Part shown: positions 40,075 to 42,251 of the stretch, piece after piece
Layout of the letters: each line of letters starts with the position of its first letter
Numbering within the stretch: the stretch's first letter is position 1
Origin: an uncultured Prevotellaceae bacterium
GTDB taxonomy: Bacteria > Bacteroidota > Bacteroidia > Bacteroidales > Bacteroidaceae
Assembly: GCA_946185285.1 (NCBI GenBank)
Contig: CAMHIS010000016.1
Location: 1-42,251, forward strand
Length of the DNA: 42,251 nt
Direction of reading: 5' to 3'
Made by a program: the position numbers and the translations under genes
Notes under the pieces: model-generated
Databases searched by the model: none
What the model saw: only the letters and a program-made list of their open reading frames with translations
What the model was told of the DNA's origin: nothing

Positions 40075-40398
40075 ATCCGTCGCATCCGTCACCGTAGCGA
40101 AAGTGGCTGACAAACAATATGATACGTGGTAACGGATAATGGTGACGGATGACGGATGCACGTCGGTTGCAGTTGGTGTCACCAGTATGTGTACACCGCT
40201 GCACGAAGTCGATGTTTATGACCTATGTTCACGGGCGATGAATAATTGTTCACGGGATGCTGAATCACTGCGGACGGCCAAGACGACCGTCCCGTTCCTC
40301 ACCGTTCATTCCTCCATCCGTCATCCTTCACCTTAATCTGTCACCACGTAACCTTCTGATTACAAGTGTGATAGATAGAAAGTGACGGAATGACGGAT
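40075..40398. repeat. Diverged 324-bp copy of the nested inverted repeat (family A, copy 3)
   Basis: The ends (ATCCGTCGCATCCGTCAC at 40075-40092 and GTGACGGAATGACGGAT at 40382-40398) and the 36-bp arms are recognisable, but the arms now differ at five positions, only one of them a wobble. The inner part is about 55 bp longer and replaced: the GCACGG hairpin is missing and the central stem is broken, although the GTTCACGGG...GAAT direct repeat remains. Located between the DUF58 gene and the rpsU promoter. Confidence 0.88.
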
Positions 40399-40597
40399 TC
40401 ATTTTAATTGTGATTCGTCTTAATTCGTTGTCTAAAAGAAAAGGGTGGAAAAGTTCAATAATTGAGGACGAAGACGGCAATTCCGTCTCTTTTTCAGATG
40501 ACGTTGATACTGTAGCCATCTCTGGCTCTAAAAGGCTATGACATTACGGAGGAATATGGCAATTTATGGGCTATGGTTTGAAAAAATTAGCTAAAAA
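40398..40597. other. Gene-free stretch, possible coding relic
   Basis: Between the repeat and the rpsU promoter no gene is supported. One frame (40398-40541, plus) reads as a plausible protein C-terminus, SSIIEDEDGNSVSFSDDVDT and on to a TGA, without a start codon, and continues after the stop as GYGLKKLAKNLAVK. It may be what remains of a gene displaced by the repeat. The evidence is only amino acid composition. Confidence 0.25.
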
Positions 40598-40629
40598 CTT
40601 GGCTGTTAAGTAAAAAAGTTGTAACTTTG
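40598..40629 (+). promoter_or_regulatory. rpsU promoter
   Basis: CTTG (40598-40601), 20 bp, TAACTTTG (40622-40629) fits the Bacteroidetes consensus. The resulting leader of about 60 nt contains a GGCCCCTGGCCCGGAGC segment and has no clear Shine-Dalgarno sequence. Confidence 0.7.
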
Positions 40630-40696
40630 CACCCGCTTTTCGTGGCCCCTGGCCCGGAGCACTAAGTTTAACAATTAAAATTTAAAGCAAAGCAAA

Positions 40697-40888
40697 ATGA
40701 TTATTGTACCAGTAAAAGAAGGCGAGAACATCGAGAAGGCCCTCAAGAAGTTCAAGAGAAAGTATGAAAAGACAGGTGTCGTAAAGGAGCTGCGTCGTCG
40801 TCAGCAGTTCGACAAACCGTCTGTTCTGAAGCGCCTGAAGATGGAGCACGCCATTTACGTACAGAAGCTCCGCGCCACTGAGGAGTAA
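40697..40888 (+). CDS. rpsU: 30S ribosomal protein S21
   Basis: The 63-residue basic protein (MIIVPVKEGENIEKALKKFK, then RRRQQFDKPSVLKRLKME) is the Bacteroidetes form of S21, part of the small ribosomal subunit near the mRNA exit site. In these bacteria S21 is tied to weak use of the anti-Shine-Dalgarno sequence, which fits the start regions here. It is followed by a weak terminator and then xer-hpf, the usual Bacteroidales order upstream of tRNA and tuf genes. Confidence 0.98.
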   Translation: MIIVPVKEGENIEKALKKFKRKYEKTGVVKELRRRQQFDKPSVLKRLKMEHAIYVQKLRATEE

Positions 40889-40891
40889 AAA

Positions 40892-40924
40892 AAACCAAAA
40901 AAATTTGGTGGTTTGATTTTTTTT
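40892..40924 (+). terminator. Possible terminator or attenuator after rpsU
   Basis: CCAAA and TTTGG (40895-40899, 40904-40908) enclose an A4 loop, and AAACC/GGTTT may extend the stem, followed by GATTTTTTTTCC. The stem is AT-rich and weak, so it may only reduce read-through into the recombinase gene. Confidence 0.45.
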
Positions 40925-40961
40925 CCGTAAATTCGTTGCCGAATTCTAAAAGGTAACGTTT

Positions 40962-41846
40962 ATGATAGTCGACCAGTTCCTGAATTACCTGCGCTACGAG
41001 CGGAACAGAAGTCCTCGGACAGTGCAGCTGTACGGAGAGAATCTTCGCGATTTCGAAACGTATATTCGGGGGGTGGACGATTGTCTTACGTTACAAACGG
41101 TCGATGCCGATGTGATAAGAGGCTGGATGGAATTCCTGATGGATGAGGGCAAGAAGCCTACTACGGTTAACCTCGCCCTGAGCGCTGTCCGAACATTCTA
41201 TCGCTACGCCTTGTCGCGAAAGCTCGTCAGCAAGGACCCCGCTCACGTGGTGACGGGACCTAAGAAGTCGAAGCCGCTGCCGCAGTTCGTGAGGGAAGCA
41301 GAGATGAATTGCTTGCTTGACGAGAAATTGTCGTTGGACTCTTCATATAATATCGTGCGCGCGCGTACCATTATTACATTATTCTATGAGACGGGGATCC
41401 GTCTTGCTGAACTTGTAGGGCTCAACGATGAAGACATCGATCTTGACACCATGCAGCTGAAGGTGACCGGCAAGCGCGACAAGCAGCGCATAGTCCCTTT
41501 TGGTGAGGAGTTGGCACAAATGCTGCGCGAATACATGGCATTGCGTGACGATGAGGTGACAAGACAGTCGCCGGCACTGTTCCTTACTGACAAGGGCGAG
41601 CGGGTGAGCAGAAATCAGGTTCAGTACTTGGTCAGAAAGCACCTTTCGGAGGTTACGACTCTGAAGAAGCGTTCGCCTCACGTGCTTAGGCACAGCTTTG
41701 CCACAGCCATGCTGAATAATGGCGCCGGACTGGAAAGTGTGAAGAAGTTGTTGGGACATGTGAGCTTGAACACAACAGAGATTTATACACACACCACGTT
41801 CGAACAGTTGAAACGAGTTTATAGCGAAGCCCATCCAAGGGCATAA
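40962..41846 (+). CDS. xerC: XerC/XerD-type tyrosine recombinase
   Basis: The 294-residue recombinase has a SAM-like core-binding domain (residues 1-90) and a catalytic domain with the full set of residues: Arg147 (ETGIRLAEL), Lys171 (TGKRDKQR), His240, Arg243 (SPHVLRHSF), His266 (LLGHVSL) and Tyr275 (IYTHTT). The length and the position next to rpsU and hpf point to the housekeeping chromosome-dimer recombinase rather than an integrase. Whether it corresponds to XerC or XerD cannot be settled without its partner. Confidence 0.93.
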   Translation: MIVDQFLNYLRYERNRSPRTVQLYGENLRDFETYIRGVDDCLTLQTVDADVIRGWMEFLMDEGKKPTTVNLALSAVRTFYRYALSRKLVSKDPAHVVTGPKKSKPLPQFVREAEMNCLLDEKLSLDSSYNIVRARTIITLFYETGIRLAELVGLNDEDIDLDTMQLKVTGKRDKQRIVPFGEELAQMLREYMALRDDEVTRQSPALFLTDKGERVSRNQVQYLVRKHLSEVTTLKKRSPHVLRHSFATAMLNNGAGLESVKKLLGHVSLNTTEIYTHTTFEQLKRVYSEAHPRA

Positions 41847-41881
41847 CCTTATTTATTAACTATAAAAAATAGGAGGTAACT

Positions 41882-42181
41882 ATGGAAATTAAAGTTCAGT
41901 CGATTCACTTCGACGCCACCGAGAAGTTACAGGCGTTCATCGAAAAGAAGGTCGCCAAGTTGGAAAAATCATTTGAAGACATACAGAAAGTAGAGGTGCA
42001 ATTGAAAGTTGTGAAACCCGCCGCCGCCCAGAACAAGGAAGCAAGTCTGTCTGTGGCTGTGCCTGGAAGTACACTTTTCGTAGAGAAGACAAGTGACACT
42101 TTTGAGGAGAGTATCGACCTTTGTGTCGACTCTATGCGGGGTCAACTCCAGAAATTCAAGGAAAAATTGAGAAATCATTAA
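41882..42181 (+). CDS. hpf: Ribosome hibernation-promoting factor
   Basis: The 99-residue protein (MEIKVQSIHFDATEKLQAFI, then KVEVQLKVVKP) is a short HPF/YfiA-type beta-alpha protein that binds the 30S decoding region when growth stops. It lacks the C-terminal dimerisation domain of long HPF. A strong GGAGG lies 7 bp before the ATG, unusual among the genes here. It follows the recombinase gene by 35 bp and is probably co-transcribed with it. Confidence 0.95.
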   Translation: MEIKVQSIHFDATEKLQAFIEKKVAKLEKSFEDIQKVEVQLKVVKPAAAQNKEASLSVAVPGSTLFVEKTSDTFEESIDLCVDSMRGQLQKFKEKLRNH

Positions 42182-42198
42182 AAAAAACTCCGAAAAAT

Positions 42199-42229
42199 TT
42201 TGGTAATTCAAAAATAAGTCGTAACTTTG
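42199..42229 (+). promoter_or_regulatory. Promoter of the operon beyond the window edge
   Basis: TTTG (42199-42202), exactly 19 bp, then TAACTTTG (42222-42229) is a full consensus match. By the usual Bacteroidales order it should drive the tRNA-tuf-secE-nusG region that follows; this lies outside the window. Confidence 0.75.
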
Positions 42230-42251
42230 CAGCCGTTTTCCGACAGGTCGT

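Noticed and set aside
40556..40594. A 12-codon peptide MAIYGLWFEKIS preceded by GGAGG
   Set aside because: Too short to support, and it ends inside the region just ahead of the rpsU promoter with no sign of conservation visible here.

Overview
The window looks like a chromosomal segment of a Prevotella-type Bacteroidales bacterium. This rests on protein content (PgpH-like 7TM-HD hydrolase, DUF2795, OmpP1/FadL porins, Bacteroidetes-type S21 and anti-sigma proteins) and on repeated promoters of the Bacteroidetes form TTTG-N19/20-TAnnTTTG, with few classical Shine-Dalgarno sites. It is a mostly housekeeping region overlaid with several families of small repeats. No rRNA, tRNA, CRISPR, prophage or plasmid genes were seen.

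Layout. 1-4.9 kb (minus): DUF2795 protein, PduO-type cobalamin adenosyltransferase, a methyltransferase-like Bacteroidales protein and two FadL-like outer membrane proteins. 5.1-12.7 kb: PgpH-like hydrolase divergent from gltX-waaA-metallophosphoesterase, which converges on a gamma-carbonic anhydrase-like protein and malate dehydrogenase. 12.8-17.8 kb (plus): a REP-associated tyrosine transposase (RAYT), an aminopeptidase P and a glycyl radical enzyme that matches trans-4-hydroxy-L-proline dehydratase (HypD). 18.1-22.9 kb (minus): an ECF sigma/anti-sigma pair followed by three secreted proteins and a membrane protein of unknown role. 23-29.7 kb (plus): an unknown protein, a glycyl radical activase, a GH31 alpha-xylosidase-like enzyme and a second aminopeptidase P. 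29.8-33.3 kb: two paralogous zinc-ribbon membrane proteins, a YdjI-like SPFH protein with a GYF_2 tail and a GYF_2 protein, resembling the Bacillus YdjGHI membrane-stress complex. 33.3-40 kb: an RDD / SpoIIM / membrane protein / DUF4129 / DUF4350 / MoxR / DUF58 cluster. 40.7-42.2 kb: rpsU-xer-hpf.

The strongest unusual signal is the repeat landscape around the RAYT. Five enzyme genes within about 15 kb of it (waaA, the metallophosphoesterase, hypD, the activase and the GH31) carry GC-rich hairpin-plus-G-tail elements inside their reading frames. They occur as singles or as head-to-head pairs (BIME-like), preserve the frame and lie in apparent surface loops. The RAYT itself is interrupted in frame by hairpin-rich DNA. 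A separate intergenic repeat of 269 bp (two near-identical-length copies at 3.0 and 17.8 kb, plus a diverged 324-bp copy at 40.1 kb) has nested inverted repeats; most differences between its 36-bp arms are G-U wobbles on the plus strand, suggesting selection for a folded RNA or single-stranded DNA. I do not recognise this repeat family. Two further low-complexity families (GGAGTTTA units and a CTTCACCC tract) sit at gene borders.

Metabolically, two Xaa-Pro aminopeptidases, HypD and a glycyl radical activase on the same strand suggest use of proline- and hydroxyproline-rich (collagen-like) peptides.
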